Source: Cupriavidus oxalaticus (GTDB lineage: Bacteria > Pseudomonadota > Gammaproteobacteria > Burkholderiales > Burkholderiaceae). From it: 64,000 nt of DNA. The stretch spans positions 1,302,001-1,366,000 of the forward strand of contig NZ_CP069812.1 in the NCBI RefSeq assembly GCF_016894385.1, read 5' to 3'. The translations under genes were made by a program, and so were the position numbers. This document shows positions 54,247 to 64,000 of this stretch, one piece after another (the stretch's first letter is position 1; each line of letters begins with the position of its first letter). The notes beneath the pieces were generated by a model, which made no database searches, was not told the origin of the DNA, and saw only the letters and a list, made by a program, of their open reading frames with translations.

Positions 54247-55224
54247 TTACTTGATGACCGTCTTGGCTTCCTTGATCAGCTCCGGCGACAGCGTGGCGCC
54301 TTGCTTGGCGGCGGCGCCCGTGTTCACGAACAGTTCCAGGTTGTCGCTGGTCTGCGAAGCGATCGCGCCCGGCTTCTCGCCCTTCAGGATGCGCACCACG
54401 ACCTTGCCGGTCTGGTGGCCCAGGTCGGCGTAGTTGATGCCCAGCGCGGCCACCGCGCCACGCTTGACGCTGTCGGTATCGGCCGCCACCAGCGGGATCT
54501 TCGATTCGTTGGCGACCTTGACCAGCGACTCATACGCCGACACCACGTTGTTGTCGGTGTTGGTGTAGATCACGTCGACCTTGCCGATCAGGCTCTTGGC
54601 GGCCGGGCCGATGTCCACGGTGCGCGGCGCGGCGGCTTCCTTCAGTGTCAGGCCTTCCTTGGCCAGCAGCTCCTTCAGCTCCTTGACCACCACCACCGAG
54701 TTGGCCTCGCCCGGGTTGTAGACCATGCCCACGTTCCTGGCCTTCGGCACCACGCGCTTGATCAGGGCGACCTGCTTGTCCAGCGGCAGCTTGTCCGACA
54801 CGCCGGTCACGTTGGTGCCCGACGGCGACCAGCTCTTGACCAGCTGCGCGGCGACCGGATCGGTCACGCCCGAGTACACCACCGGCACCGTCTTGGTGGC
54901 GGCGACCACGGCCTGGGCCGACGGGGTGGCGATGGCAACGATGGCGTTCGGGTTGTCGCCGACGAACTTGCGGGCGATCTGCGCGGCGGTGCCGGTGTTG
55001 CCCTGGGCGCTCTGGTATTCCCACTTCAGGCTCTTGTCGGCGTCATAGCCGGCGGCCTTCAGTTCGGCGCGCACGCCGTCGCGGATTGCATCCAGCGCAG
55101 GGTGGTCGACGATCGACAGCACCTTGACGGTCTGGGCTTGCACGGCGCCGCCGTACAGCAGGGCCAGCGCCACGGCGCCGCCCAGGATCGACTTGGTTGC
55201 TGCGAGACCCTTGATGGACTTCAT
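54247..55224 (-). CDS. ABC transporter substrate-binding protein (COG2984/TrpX-like)
   Basis: The 325-residue receptor has a signal peptide (residues 1-31, SILGGAVALALLYGGAVQAQ). Family marks are VLSIVDHPALDAIRDGVRAEL, IARKFVGDNPNAIVAIATP, PVVYSGVTDPVAAQLV, MVYNPGEANSVVVVKEL and IYTNTDNNVVSAYESLV. ATG 55224 follows GGGGGAG by about eight bases. It is first in the leftward importer operon. Confidence 0.92.
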   Translation of the reverse strand: MKSIKGLAATKSILGGAVALALLYGGAVQAQTVKVLSIVDHPALDAIRDGVRAELKAAGYDADKSLKWEYQSAQGNTGTAAQIARKFVGDNPNAIVAIATPSAQAVVAATKTVPVVYSGVTDPVAAQLVKSWSPSGTNVTGVSDKLPLDKQVALIKRVVPKARNVGMVYNPGEANSVVVVKELKELLAKEGLTLKEAAAPRTVDIGPAAKSLIGKVDVIYTNTDNNVVSAYESLVKVANESKIPLVAADTDSVKRGAVAALGINYADLGHQTGKVVVRILKGEKPGAIASQTSDNLELFVNTGAAAKQGATLSPELIKEAKTVIK

Positions 55225-55589
55225 TCTCTGTTCTCCCCCGAATGCTCGGTTCTGGATGGATGCGGCCGCGGTTGGTTCGGTCCGCTGTCCTGGCGCGCGC
55301 CCGCGCGCTGGCGGACGGTGCCGGTCCGGGGCGTGCGCGGCGGCTTCCTGCGGCGGGAGGGAGCGTGCGCGGGCGCGTCGGATGCGACAGCGATAAGCCT
55401 GCGAGGATACCACTTCTCGCGCACGAAATGCGTAGTCATCATGCTGATTGAGAGCATCCGATGCTGTCGGAAGCCCGCAATCGGCCATCGGGGCGCATAT
55501 TATTGCGCGGGATTCGTCATTTGCTTGTGGATTACCCTGATTGCGGTGATCGCATCTTCATGCCATTGCGCGTGCGGGGTGTCACGGTT
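55225..55589. other. Gap upstream of the importer operon
   Basis: 365 bases between the receptor start and the pyrD stop. The leftward promoter must lie here, but no clear -35/-10 pair, operator, riboswitch fold or small gene could be made out. Confidence 0.4.
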
Positions 55590-56651
55590 TTAGCGGCGCA
55601 AGGCGGCGGCGCAGTCGCGCACCAGCGCCGGGCCGCGGTAGATCAGCCCGCTGTAGACCTGCACCAGCTTCGCGCCGGCATCGACCTTGGCGCGCGCATC
55701 CGCGCCGCTGAAGATGCCGCCCACGCCGATGATCGGCACCGCGTCACCGACCACGGCGTGCAGCGCGCGTACCACGCGCGTGGAGGCCTCGAACACCGGG
55801 CGCCCCGACAGGCCGCCGGCTTCCTCGGCATGGGGCAGTCCCTTGACCGCCTCGCGCGAGATGGTGGTGTTGGTGGCGATCACGCCGTCGATCCTGTGGC
55901 GCACCAGCGCGTCGCCGATATTGCCGACCTGGTCGGCATCGAGGTCCGGCGCGATCTTCAGCGCCAGCGGCACATAGCGCTTGTGCCGGTCGGCCAGGCG
56001 CTGCTGCGCGTCCTTCAGCGTCGACAGCAGGCTGTCCAGTTCGCTGGCGCCTTGCAGCTGGCGCAGGTTCTTGGTGTTGGGCGAAGAGATATTGACCGTC
56101 ACATAGCTGGCGTGCGGGTAGACGCGTTCCAGGCAATAGAGGTAGTCGTCGTTGGCGCGCTCGATCGGGGTGTCGGCGTTCTTGCCGATGTTCAGCCCCA
56201 GCACGCCGCCCTCGGCCTTCCAGCGCGAGGCCCTGACGTTGGCGACAAAGGCATCGACGCCGCCGTTGTTGAAGCCCATGCGGTTGATCAGCGCATCCGC
56301 CTGCGGCAGCCGGAACATGCGCGGGCGCGGGTTGCCGGGCTGCGCGCGCGGCGTGACCGTGCCCACCTCGATAAAGCCGAAGCCGAAAGCGGCCAGCCCG
56401 TCGATATACGCGCCGTCCTTGTCCAGCCCGGCGGCCAGCCCGACGGGGTTGGGGAAGCGCACGCCCATCACGGTGCGCGGATCGTCCGTGATCTTGTTGC
56501 CGATGCAGCCGGCCAGGCCCATGCGGTGGGCGCGGATCAGGTTGTTCAGCGTGAAATGGTGGGCGTCCTCGGCATCCATCGAGAACAGGGCGGGGCGAAA
56601 CAGGGGATAGAGCGCGTTGAGCACGGGACAGGCGGCCGGTGGGGCCGTCAC
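55590..56651 (-). CDS. pyrD: Dihydroorotate dehydrogenase (quinone), class 2
   Basis: The 353-residue FMN enzyme makes orotate in pyrimidine synthesis and gives electrons to quinone. It is bound to the inner membrane by its N-terminal helices (residues 8-45). [10 protein letters not shown] and [20 protein letters not shown] bind FMN, and the class 2 catalytic serine is in [11 protein letters not shown] (188-198). [12 protein letters not shown] is near the end. The upstream neighbour is bpt, 55 bases away on the same strand. Confidence 0.97.
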   Translation of the reverse strand: MTAPPAACPVLNALYPLFRPALFSMDAEDAHHFTLNNLIRAHRMGLAGCIGNKITDDPRTVMGVRFPNPVGLAAGLDKDGAYIDGLAAFGFGFIEVGTVTPRAQPGNPRPRMFRLPQADALINRMGFNNGGVDAFVANVRASRWKAEGGVLGLNIGKNADTPIERANDDYLYCLERVYPHASYVTVNISSPNTKNLRQLQGASELDSLLSTLKDAQQRLADRHKRYVPLALKIAPDLDADQVGNIGDALVRHRIDGVIATNTTISREAVKGLPHAEEAGGLSGRPVFEASTRVVRALHAVVGDAVPIIGVGGIFSGADARAKVDAGAKLVQVYSGLIYRGPALVRDCAAALRR

Positions 56652-56705
56652 AGAGTGAATTCCAGCCCGGCATTGTAGCGGCTGGGCCGCTTGCCCGGTG
56701 GCGGG

Positions 56706-57503
56706 CTACTCCTGCGCGGGGGGCGCGGATGGTGTGTCAGGCCCTGCGGGCGCGGCGTCCTTTTCCTCGAAGGCGTGCCAGTGGTTGCCGGTCAGTACCT
56801 GCAGCGGCTGGAAGCGTGCCTTGTACGCCATCTTGCGGCTGTCTGCGATCCAGTAGCCCAGGTACAGGTGCGGCAGGCCGAGCGCATGGGTCTGCTGGAT
56901 CTGCCACAGGATGTTGAAGGTGCCATAGCTGGCATTGCGCTCGAGCGGGTCGTAGAAGGTGTAGACCGACGAGAGCCCGTCGTCCAGCACGTCGATCATG
57001 CTGACCATGCGCAGCCGGCCCGCCTCGGGCGACCCGGGCGGCTCGCGGAACTCCACCAGGCGCGAATTGACGCGGCTTTGCAGCAGGAACTGCTCATACT
57101 GGTCGCGGCTGTCCTGGTCCATGCCGCCGCCGGCGTGGCGCATGGACTGGTACAGCAGGTACAGCGAATAGTGTTCTTCGACGTAGGTCAGCGGCGCCAC
57201 CAGTGCCTGCAGGTGCTCGTGCCTGCGCCACGCGCGGCGCTGCGAGCGGTCGGGCGTGAACTGGTCGACCAGCACGCGGCACGGCGTGCAGGCGCGGCAA
57301 TCGTCGCAATATGGCCGGTAGGTGAAGATGCCGCTGCGCCGGAAACCGGCGCGCACCAGTCGCGAATAGACGTCGGCGTTGATCAGGTGCGCGGGCGTGG
57401 CGACCTGCGAGCGCGCCATGCGGCCTTCCAGATAGCTGCAAGCGTAGGGCGCCGTGGCGTAGAACTGCAGCGCAGAGAGCGGTAGTTCCTTCAGCTTGCT
57501 CAT
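56706..57503 (-). CDS. bpt: Aspartate/glutamate leucyltransferase (Bpt)
   Basis: The 265-residue transferase adds leucine to N-terminal Asp or Glu, sending proteins to ClpS/ClpAP. It has [21 protein letters not shown] at the start, a Cys cluster [13 protein letters not shown] (about 64-76) and the C-terminal transferase part [20 protein letters not shown]. The length fits. It lies with aat, the other N-degron transferase, 69 bases upstream on the same strand. Confidence 0.94.
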   Translation of the reverse strand: MSKLKELPLSALQFYATAPYACSYLEGRMARSQVATPAHLINADVYSRLVRAGFRRSGIFTYRPYCDDCRACTPCRVLVDQFTPDRSQRRAWRRHEHLQALVAPLTYVEEHYSLYLLYQSMRHAGGGMDQDSRDQYEQFLLQSRVNSRLVEFREPPGSPEAGRLRMVSMIDVLDDGLSSVYTFYDPLERNASYGTFNILWQIQQTHALGLPHLYLGYWIADSRKMAYKARFQPLQVLTGNHWHAFEEKDAAPAGPDTPSAPPAQE

Positions 57504-57572
57504 GGCTCTGGGGGCTCCGGGCGGGACGATGCGGGCGGACGGTGACTTGCAGCGGCGTCCTTCCCTCGGGAT

Positions 57573-58325
57573 TCAACCGGCTGGCGCGGCTGGCGTCCCG
57601 GCCCAGCGCTCCAGCACCGACTTGTCGAACCGCCACGGGTGGATCGCGGGCTGCACCGCCGCCGCGCGCACATGTGCCACGAACTCTGCGCGGGGGATCG
57701 GGCTGGCGCCCAGCGAGGCCAGGTGGTCGGTCTCTTGCTGGCAGTCTATCATCGCCACGCCGTGGTTGCCGAGGAAGGCGCACAGCGCTGCCAGCGCAAT
57801 CTTGGAGGCGTCGGTGCGGTGCGCGAACATCGACTCGCCGAAGAACATCCGGCCCAGCGCCACCCCGTACAAACCGCCGACACGCTCGCCGCGATACCAG
57901 CTCTCGACCGAATGCGCCATGCCGTTGCGATGCAGCGTGCCGTAGGCGGCAATGATCTCGTCGGTGATCCAGGTGCCGTCCTGGCCATCGCGCGGCGTGA
58001 TGGCGCAGGCGCGCATCACCGCCAGGAAATCGTCATCGACGCGGATTTCCCAGTCCGCATCGCGCAGCACGCGGCGCAGCGTCTTGCGCAGCGTCGCCGA
58101 CACGCGCAACGCGTGCGGCGCCAGCACCATGCGCGGGTCGGTGCTCCACCACAGCACCGGCTGGCCGCTCGAATACCAGGGAAAGATGCCTTGCCGATAC
58201 GCCAGCAGGAGACGTTGGGGCGACAGGTCGCGGCTCGCCGCCAGCAGGCCCGGCGCGTCCGAATCGGATCCGAGCGCCTGCTCCACCGGCGGAAACGGGT
58301 CGTGCGGGTCCAGCCAGGCGATCAT
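57573..58325 (-). CDS. aat: Leucyl/phenylalanyl-tRNA-protein transferase
   Basis: The 250-residue enzyme adds Leu or Phe to N-terminal Lys or Arg of proteins. Marks are [57 protein letters not shown] and [16 protein letters not shown]. The length is typical. It is between the Nudix gene and bpt, all leftward. Confidence 0.96.
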   Translation of the reverse strand: MIAWLDPHDPFPPVEQALGSDSDAPGLLAASRDLSPQRLLLAYRQGIFPWYSSGQPVLWWSTDPRMVLAPHALRVSATLRKTLRRVLRDADWEIRVDDDFLAVMRACAITPRDGQDGTWITDEIIAAYGTLHRNGMAHSVESWYRGERVGGLYGVALGRMFFGESMFAHRTDASKIALAALCAFLGNHGVAMIDCQQETDHLASLGASPIPRAEFVAHVRAAAVQPAIHPWRFDKSVLERWAGTPAAPAG

Positions 58326-58368
58326 GCGGGCCGTGCCGGGAGTGGTGCTGCGCGCGCCGGCCGGGCGC

Positions 58369-58953
58369 TCAGGGCGTGACCGTGGCCCGGCTGGTCAGCG
58401 GGCGCATCGGCTTGTCGATATCCAGGCTGTGCAGCCGGAAGCTGCCGTCCTGCAGCCGGCCGGCGGCGCGGTCGGCAAAGAAGCAGCGCAGCGTGTGGAT
58501 GACGGTCGGGAACGCGAGTTCGTCCCACGGCACGTCGGCTTCTTCCACCAGCTTGACCTCCAGGCTTTCCTCGCCCGGCGCGACGTCCAGGTCGTCCAGC
58601 GTGGCCAGGTAGAACAGGTGGACCTGGTGCACATGCGGCACATTCAGGATCGAGAACAGCTCGCCCACCTGCACGCGGGCGCCGGCTTCTTCCAGCGTTT
58701 CGCGGGAGGCGGCCTGCGCGGTGGTCTCGCCGATTTCCATAAAGCCGGCGGGCAGGGTCCAGAAGCCATAGCGCGGCTCGATCGCGCGCTTGCAGATCAG
58801 GATCTTGTCTTCCCAGACCGGAATCGTTCCCACGACATTGCGCGGGTTGACGTAGTGGATGGTGCCGCAGCTGTCGCAGACACTGCGCGGGCGGTTGTCG
58901 CCGTCAGGCACACGCAACACGACCGCATGGCCACAGTTCGAGCAGAATTTCAT
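58369..58953 (-). CDS. Nudix hydrolase with zinc ribbon
   Basis: The 194-residue protein has an N-terminal zinc ribbon (CSNCG at 4-8, CDSCG at 26-30) and a Nudix domain with the full box: Gly70, Glu76, Arg84-Glu85, Glu88-Glu89, Gly91. The arrangement is NudC-like but shorter, as in many proteobacterial ADP-ribose or NADH-type hydrolases. Cytoplasmic. ATG 58953 was chosen because the zinc ribbon starts at once. It lies 43 bases before aat on the same strand. Confidence 0.88.
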   Translation of the reverse strand: MKFCSNCGHAVVLRVPDGDNRPRSVCDSCGTIHYVNPRNVVGTIPVWEDKILICKRAIEPRYGFWTLPAGFMEIGETTAQAASRETLEEAGARVQVGELFSILNVPHVHQVHLFYLATLDDLDVAPGEESLEVKLVEEADVPWDELAFPTVIHTLRCFFADRAAGRLQDGSFRLHSLDIDKPMRPLTSRATVTP

Positions 58954-59094
58954 GAGGGGCGTCCGGGAGGAATGGCGAAAGTGTATCACCCTCGCGGAGG
59001 GCGCCGGGGCGGGCCGGCGGGGCAATGCGGCGCGCTCGGTTGCGTGCCGCACCGATGATGCCCACGGTGTCTGCCCGTAGCGGCGCGACCAAAA

Positions 59095-59118
59095 CAAAAA
59101 ACCCGCCAGCGGCGGGTT
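59095..59118 (-). terminator. Terminator of tRNA-fMet
   Basis: The stem AACCCGCC with GGCGGGTT (59100-59107, 59111-59118), loop AGC, is followed leftward by T6. It lies 64 bases past the tRNA 3' end. Confidence 0.8.
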
Positions 59119-59182
59119 TCTCTGTCGTTTTCTGTCGAACGGATCGGATGACTTGCCGTGTCCAACCGCATCATCAAGCGGT

Positions 59183-59258
59183 TGGTTGCGGGGGCAGGAC
59201 TTGAACCTGCGACCTTCGGGTTATGAGCCCGACGAGCTGCCAACTGCTCCACCCCGCG
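59183..59258 (-). tRNA. Initiator tRNA-fMet(CAT)
   Basis: 76 bases with encoded CCA. The C1-A72 mismatch (5' CGCGGGG, 3' CCCCGCA), the three G-C pairs of the anticodon stem (GGGCTCATAACCC) and anticodon CAT mark it as initiator rather than elongator. Confidence 0.95.
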
Positions 59259-59381
59259 TCCGTCGAAGAAAAGATTATAGGGCAACTTGGTTGCGCATTG
59301 CAACACCTGATTGAAAATATCGTCAGTCGCGGCGACAACCCGCATCCCATAACGATTAGATCGCCGCCAGCGCGAACAGGT

Positions 59382-60134
59382 TCAGCCCTCGCCCGGACTA
59401 TCGCTTGTGCGCTGCCACAGCGTGGCGGCGAACTCGAAGCTGTCGCGCTGCTGCAGGTCGTCGCGCTGCCAGATCACGCGGTCGCGGCGCACGGTCAGCA
59501 TCCACGTGGTGGTCGCCAGTGGCTGCGGGTGGGCGAAAGCGCGCGGCGTCAGCACGGCGCCGCACAGGCCGTGGAGCGGGTCGCGGACCGAGGTGTAGCG
59601 GATCATGCCGAGGCCGGCTTCGCGCGCGACGCGGCCGAAGGACTGGCAGGGTTCGTGTTGGTCCGGGTCGGTCCAGGTGTCGCGGTCGCGGTCGAAGGGC
59701 GGGGCGTCGAGCGCCACGCCGTCGGTGGCGATGCGCACTTCGAACAGCGTCTGCGCGCGGGCGTCGATGCGTGGCAGTGCCGGGCTGTCGTTGAGGAAGC
59801 GCCAGCGCCAGTAGCCCAGCTCCGCGCAGGCGGTGCGGATCTCGGCGGCGCCATAGAACACGCCGGGATCCTGGGCGGCGCGGAAGCGCGAACCCCAGGG
59901 AGACGGGGGATAGCGAAAGGGGGTGAACAGCAGGTAGTGCAGGTGGCGTGCCTCGATCGGCACGGCGGGCTTGCCGGCATCGAGCACGGCTTCCAGCACA
60001 GCCTGTTCTTCGAGGCTGTCGACCAGCGGCATGGTGGAGACAACGTGCTGGGCTTCCACCGCCCGCCACAGCGTGAGCGCGAACTGCCGGCGCTCAGATG
60101 CGACCGCGGGTGGCGTCCAGGTAGTGAACGACAC
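59382..60134 (-). CDS. RES-domain toxin
   Basis: The 250-residue protein is of the RES family, toxins that break down NAD. The conserved parts are TLWRAVEAQH with the Arg, RFRAAQDPGVFYGAAEIRTACAELGYWR with Tyr and Glu, and later the SFEFAATLW end. It is paired with the Xre-type antitoxin gene just upstream; their frames overlap by 41 bases if ATG 60134 is used. The length is above the 150-200 usual for RES domains. It lies downstream of no transposon and next to tRNA-fMet. Confidence 0.85.
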   Translation of the reverse strand: MSFTTWTPPAVASERRQFALTLWRAVEAQHVVSTMPLVDSLEEQAVLEAVLDAGKPAVPIEARHLHYLLFTPFRYPPSPWGSRFRAAQDPGVFYGAAEIRTACAELGYWRWRFLNDSPALPRIDARAQTLFEVRIATDGVALDAPPFDRDRDTWTDPDQHEPCQSFGRVAREAGLGMIRYTSVRDPLHGLCGAVLTPRAFAHPQPLATTTWMLTVRRDRVIWQRDDLQQRDSFEFAATLWQRTSDSPGEG

Positions 60135-60483
60135 GGACCAGACCTTCCGTTGTGCGGATCATTTCGATGGGCTTGCCGCCCAGTGCCAGGTTTTCATGGG
60201 TGAGCCACAGCCGCGCCTGGTCGCCATGGCCGAGGATTGCGTCCAGCGAGCGGAACAGGCGTACGAACAGGACGCCGAATTCCCACTCCTTGCGGTGGGC
60301 ATCGAGCACATAGCCGCCGGATGCCATGCGCGATACCGAGGCCGTGCTGATGCCGAGCACACTCGCTACCACCGCCTGGCTGATGCCGAGGAAGCCGGCG
60401 GCGCGCATTACCGCCTTGGTCAGCGTGGTGCCGGGGTCGGGGCCGCCGGCGGGGTCTGTTTCCGGGATCCGCCTGGATTGCAT
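60094..60483 (-). CDS. Xre/MbcA/ParS-type antitoxin
   Basis: The 129-residue protein has an N-terminal helix-turn-helix (AAGFLGISQAVVASVLGIS, then TASVSRMASGGYVL) and a C-terminal DUF2384 toxin-binding domain (WLTHENLALGGKPIEMIRT). AGGAG precedes ATG 60483. It should neutralise the RES toxin encoded next and repress the operon. Confidence 0.88.
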   Translation of the reverse strand: MQSRRIPETDPAGGPDPGTTLTKAVMRAAGFLGISQAVVASVLGISTASVSRMASGGYVLDAHRKEWEFGVLFVRLFRSLDAILGHGDQARLWLTHENLALGGKPIEMIRTTEGLVRVVHYLDATRGRI

Positions 60484-60509
60484 CGCCTTGCTCCTGTTTC
60501 TTGAGAAAG

Positions 60510-60515
60510 ATTATA
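60510..60515 (-). promoter_or_regulatory. -10 element of the antitoxin-toxin operon
   Basis: TATAAT on the minus strand, 27 bases before ATG 60483. The -35 region is poor, which is common for an autoregulated pair. Confidence 0.5.
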
Positions 60516-60549
60516 GGCGAACGATTTCAGAAGGGAAGTGCTTGACGTA

Positions 60550-60584
60550 AAAAGCGCCCGGCCCGCCGGGTTCTGGCGGGCCGG
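60550..60584 (-). terminator. Terminator of the box operon
   Basis: The stem CCGGCCCGCC with GGCGGGCCGG (60558-60567, 60575-60584) is followed leftward by GCGC and T5. It starts 24 bases past the boxA stop. Confidence 0.85.
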
Positions 60585-60607
60585 TATCGGTTAGACAGGC
60601 GTGCAGG

Positions 60608-61846
60608 CTAATAGGTCTCGATATGCAGCCGGCCCTCGGCTTTCATGGTGGCTTCCAGTTCGGCCCAGCTGCGGCCGGCACCGGTGCAGACCGCGTCGAA
60701 GGCGGCCAGCACGCCTGCCTCCATCCCTTTCAGGCCACAGATGTAGACATGGCCGTTCGGATCCGCGAGCAGGGTGGCCGCGGCATCGGCGGCCTCGCGG
60801 ATCGCGTCCTGCACATAGCGGCGCGGCGCGTCGGGATCGCGCGAAAAGGCGAAATGGATGTCGAGGAAATCCCTGGGCAGCTTGAGCAGCGGGCCGAAGT
60901 AGGGCAACTCGCTGGCGTTGCGCGCGCCGAAAAACAGCATCCGGCGCCCGCTGAAGTGCGCCAGGTTGCGGCGCATGCGCTCGGTCATGGCGCGCATCGG
61001 TGCCGAGCCGGTGCCGGTGCAGACCATCATCACGCTGGCCTGGGCGTGGTTGGGCATCAGGAAGGTGGTGCCGAACGGGCCCACCACCTGGACGGTATCG
61101 CCCTTGGCCAGGTCGCACAGGTAGCTGGACGCCACGCCGCGCACCGGCCGGCCGTCATGGTCCTGGTCGACCCGCTTTACCGTCAGCGCGAGGTTGTTGT
61201 AGCCGGGACGCTCGCCGTCGCGCGGACTGGCCACCGAGTACATGCGGATGTAGTGCGGCTTGCCGGCGTCGTCGGTGCCCGGCGGCACGATGCCGATCGA
61301 CTGGCCTTCCAGGATGGGGAAGAAATGGGTGCCGAAGTCCAGCACGATATGGTGGATATCGCTGGATGCGTCGTCGGCGGTGAGCCGGTAGTTGCCGGCC
61401 ACCGTCGCCGTGACCGGGGCGCGCACGCCGTGCAGGTTCACATACGGGTGCGCCGCCGACCATGGCGCGCGCGGCGAGGTGTGGCGGCTGGTTTCCACCG
61501 ACTGGATCGTGGCTTCAGGCGTAGCCGTGGCTGGCGTTGCTGAGCCGGCACCTTCGGCCGCGGTGTCCAGTTCAGGCAGCGGCACCTCGGCCGGCAGTTC
61601 GTCCCACAGCAGCTGCGCCGCGATGGGATAGGCGTCGCCGCGCAGCATGGTGCGCCAGTTGTCGATGGCGCCGGTCGGGCACGGCGACAGGCAGGCGTTG
61701 CAGCCGTTGCAGACGTCGGCCTTGACCACGTAGTTGCGGTCGTCGTGGGTGATGGCGTCGATCGGGCAGGTGTCTTCGCACGTATTGCAGCGGATGCAGA
61801 TTTCCGGGTCGATCAGGTGCTGCTTGATGATGTCGGGGGCGCCCAT
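60608..61846 (-). CDS. boxA: Benzoyl-CoA 2,3-epoxidase reductase component
   Basis: The 412-residue NADPH-dependent reductase passes electrons to BoxB. Two 4Fe-4S motifs at the start are [14 protein letters not shown] (17-30) and [14 protein letters not shown] (46-59). A linker of about 60 residues follows, then a ferredoxin-NADP reductase module with RMYSVASPR for [16 protein letters not shown] for NADP and [12 protein letters not shown] near the end. It is the third gene of the leftward box operon, 40 bases after boxB. Confidence 0.95.
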   Translation of the reverse strand: MGAPDIIKQHLIDPEICIRCNTCEDTCPIDAITHDDRNYVVKADVCNGCNACLSPCPTGAIDNWRTMLRGDAYPIAAQLLWDELPAEVPLPELDTAAEGAGSATPATATPEATIQSVETSRHTSPRAPWSAAHPYVNLHGVRAPVTATVAGNYRLTADDASSDIHHIVLDFGTHFFPILEGQSIGIVPPGTDDAGKPHYIRMYSVASPRDGERPGYNNLALTVKRVDQDHDGRPVRGVASSYLCDLAKGDTVQVVGPFGTTFLMPNHAQASVMMVCTGTGSAPMRAMTERMRRNLAHFSGRRMLFFGARNASELPYFGPLLKLPRDFLDIHFAFSRDPDAPRRYVQDAIREAADAAATLLADPNGHVYICGLKGMEAGVLAAFDAVCTGAGRSWAELEATMKAEGRLHIETY

Positions 61847-61886
61847 CCTTTATCTCCGGTATCTCCTTGCCGGCTTCTGGCCAGGC

Positions 61887-63311
<1,425 letters not shown>

Positions 63312-63340
63312 GGTGTCTCCTCGTTGTGCTGGCAGGGTCG

Positions 63341-64000
63341 TCAGACCCGGTCCCAGTCGAAGCGCGCCTTGTTGCCGGTGCCGAACACCTTCAGCGCGCC
63401 GTTCTCGCCGACGGCGTTGGGCCGCTGGAAGATCCAGTTCTGCCACGCGGTCAGGCGGCCGAAGATGCGCGTTGCCATGTTCTCGGCGCCGCCGAAGCGC
63501 AGGTTCGCTTCCATCCCGGTCAGTGCGTCGGGCGACAGGCTGGCGCGCTCTTCCAGCGCGATGCGGATCTCGTCCTCCCAGTCGATATCGTCGGGCGCGG
63601 CGGTGATCAGTCCGAGCGAGTCGGCGCTGAGCGCGTCGAGCGGCGCGCCGATGTGTTCGCGCACCGCGGTCAGTGCGGTCTCGTCGCCATAGAAGCGCGC
63701 GGCCAGCCGGGTTTGCCCGTTCGGCATCGGGTAGCGGCCGAAATTGACCGCGGACACGAAGATGCGCGGCGCGTCGTCGGGGGCGTCGGGCAGGTGCAGC
63801 ATGTAGCTGCGGTCGGCCGCCAGCGCCAGTTCGAGCAGCGTGCCGGCAAAGCACGAATCCTGCTCGATCAGCGCGATCAGGCTGCGCGACGACACGTCCA
63901 GCCGCGCCAGCGTACGGCGCAGCATGCCGATGGTCTCGCGCACGAACCAGTGGCCGGCATTGGCTTCCAGCAGCGCGTCGGCGGCCAGCACCTGCGCCGG
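63341..64000 (-). CDS. boxC: 2,3-epoxybenzoyl-CoA dihydrolase (C-terminal part)
   Basis: The frame is open to the window edge; 219 residues are visible. They match the C-terminal half of BoxC, a crotonase-like enzyme of about 550 residues that opens the epoxide ring. Marks are LIEQDSCFAGTLLELALAADR (crotonase core), FYGDETALTAVREHIG, and RIFGRLTAWQNWIFQRPNA near the end. It lies 29 bases before boxB on the same strand. Its N-terminus and the rest of the operon lie beyond 64000. Confidence 0.93.
   Translation of the reverse strand, partial: PAQVLAADALLEANAGHWFVRETIGMLRRTLARLDVSSRSLIALIEQDSCFAGTLLELALAADRSYMLHLPDAPDDAPRIFVSAVNFGRYPMPNGQTRLAARFYGDETALTAVREHIGAPLDALSADSLGLITAAPDDIDWEDEIRIALEERASLSPDALTGMEANLRFGGAENMATRIFGRLTAWQNWIFQRPNAVGENGALKVFGTGNKARFDWDRV

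Overview
The window looks like a stretch of the main chromosome of a Cupriavidus (Burkholderiaceae, Betaproteobacteria). It is GC-rich throughout. The phasin at 36774-37352 closely resembles, as I remember it, the PhaP1 phasin of Cupriavidus necator. The pyruvate dehydrogenase operon has the Burkholderiales form: a homodimeric E1, an E2 with two lipoyl domains and an E3 with its own lipoyl domain. Bug-type solute receptors and the aerobic benzoyl-CoA (box) pathway also fit. The species cannot be fixed from this sequence alone.

Layout. 1-2779 is the end of an integrated element. It holds small orphan genes and ends in a 45-bp copy of the 3' part of tRNA-Pro(GGG), the classic scar of tRNA-directed integration. 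2.5-4.3 kb contains three near-perfect LexA-type operators, each just upstream of a minus-strand unit of small genes, with related proteins on both sides of the island border. 4.4-13.6 kb carries small unknown proteins, the giant NAD-dependent glutamate dehydrogenase, a MarR-like regulator, a CoA transferase and a secreted protein with repeats. 13.9-18.1 kb has an orphan Bug receptor and a LysR regulator plus amidohydrolase pair lying between two identical tRNA-Lys(CTT) genes. 18.3-25.5 kb is housekeeping: DUF1488 protein, SulP transporter, xthA, prlC, folD and a membrane protein.

25.5-37.4 kb is the carbon core. A FixJ-type response regulator and PAS histidine kinase lie divergent to aceE-aceF-(proteasome-like hydrolase)-lpdA, followed by the convergent phasin gene phaP1. 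This links acetyl-CoA supply to polyhydroxybutyrate granules. 37.7-42.3 kb holds an HDAC-family deacetylase with a DMT exporter, a thioesterase, a nitroreductase and PbpG. 42.4-48.1 kb concerns hydroxy acids: a GlcD-type FAD oxidase with its GntR regulator, then an IclR regulator divergent from lutAB, where lutC is missing. The same 11-bp palindrome sits upstream of both aceE and the iclR/lut pair.

48.2-52.1 kb is a LysR-controlled cluster with an ornithine-cyclodeaminase-like enzyme, a PhnD-like protein and a Bug receptor. 52.4-55.2 kb is a TrpXYZ-like ABC importer. 55.6-59.3 kb has pyrD, the two N-degron aminoacyl-transferases bpt and aat, a Nudix hydrolase and initiator tRNA-fMet. 59.4-60.5 kb is an Xre/RES toxin-antitoxin pair. 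60.6-64.0 kb is the box operon (boxC-boxB-boxA, minus strand), with boxC cut by the window edge.

All assignments are read from sequence motifs and memory of the families; no database search was run.
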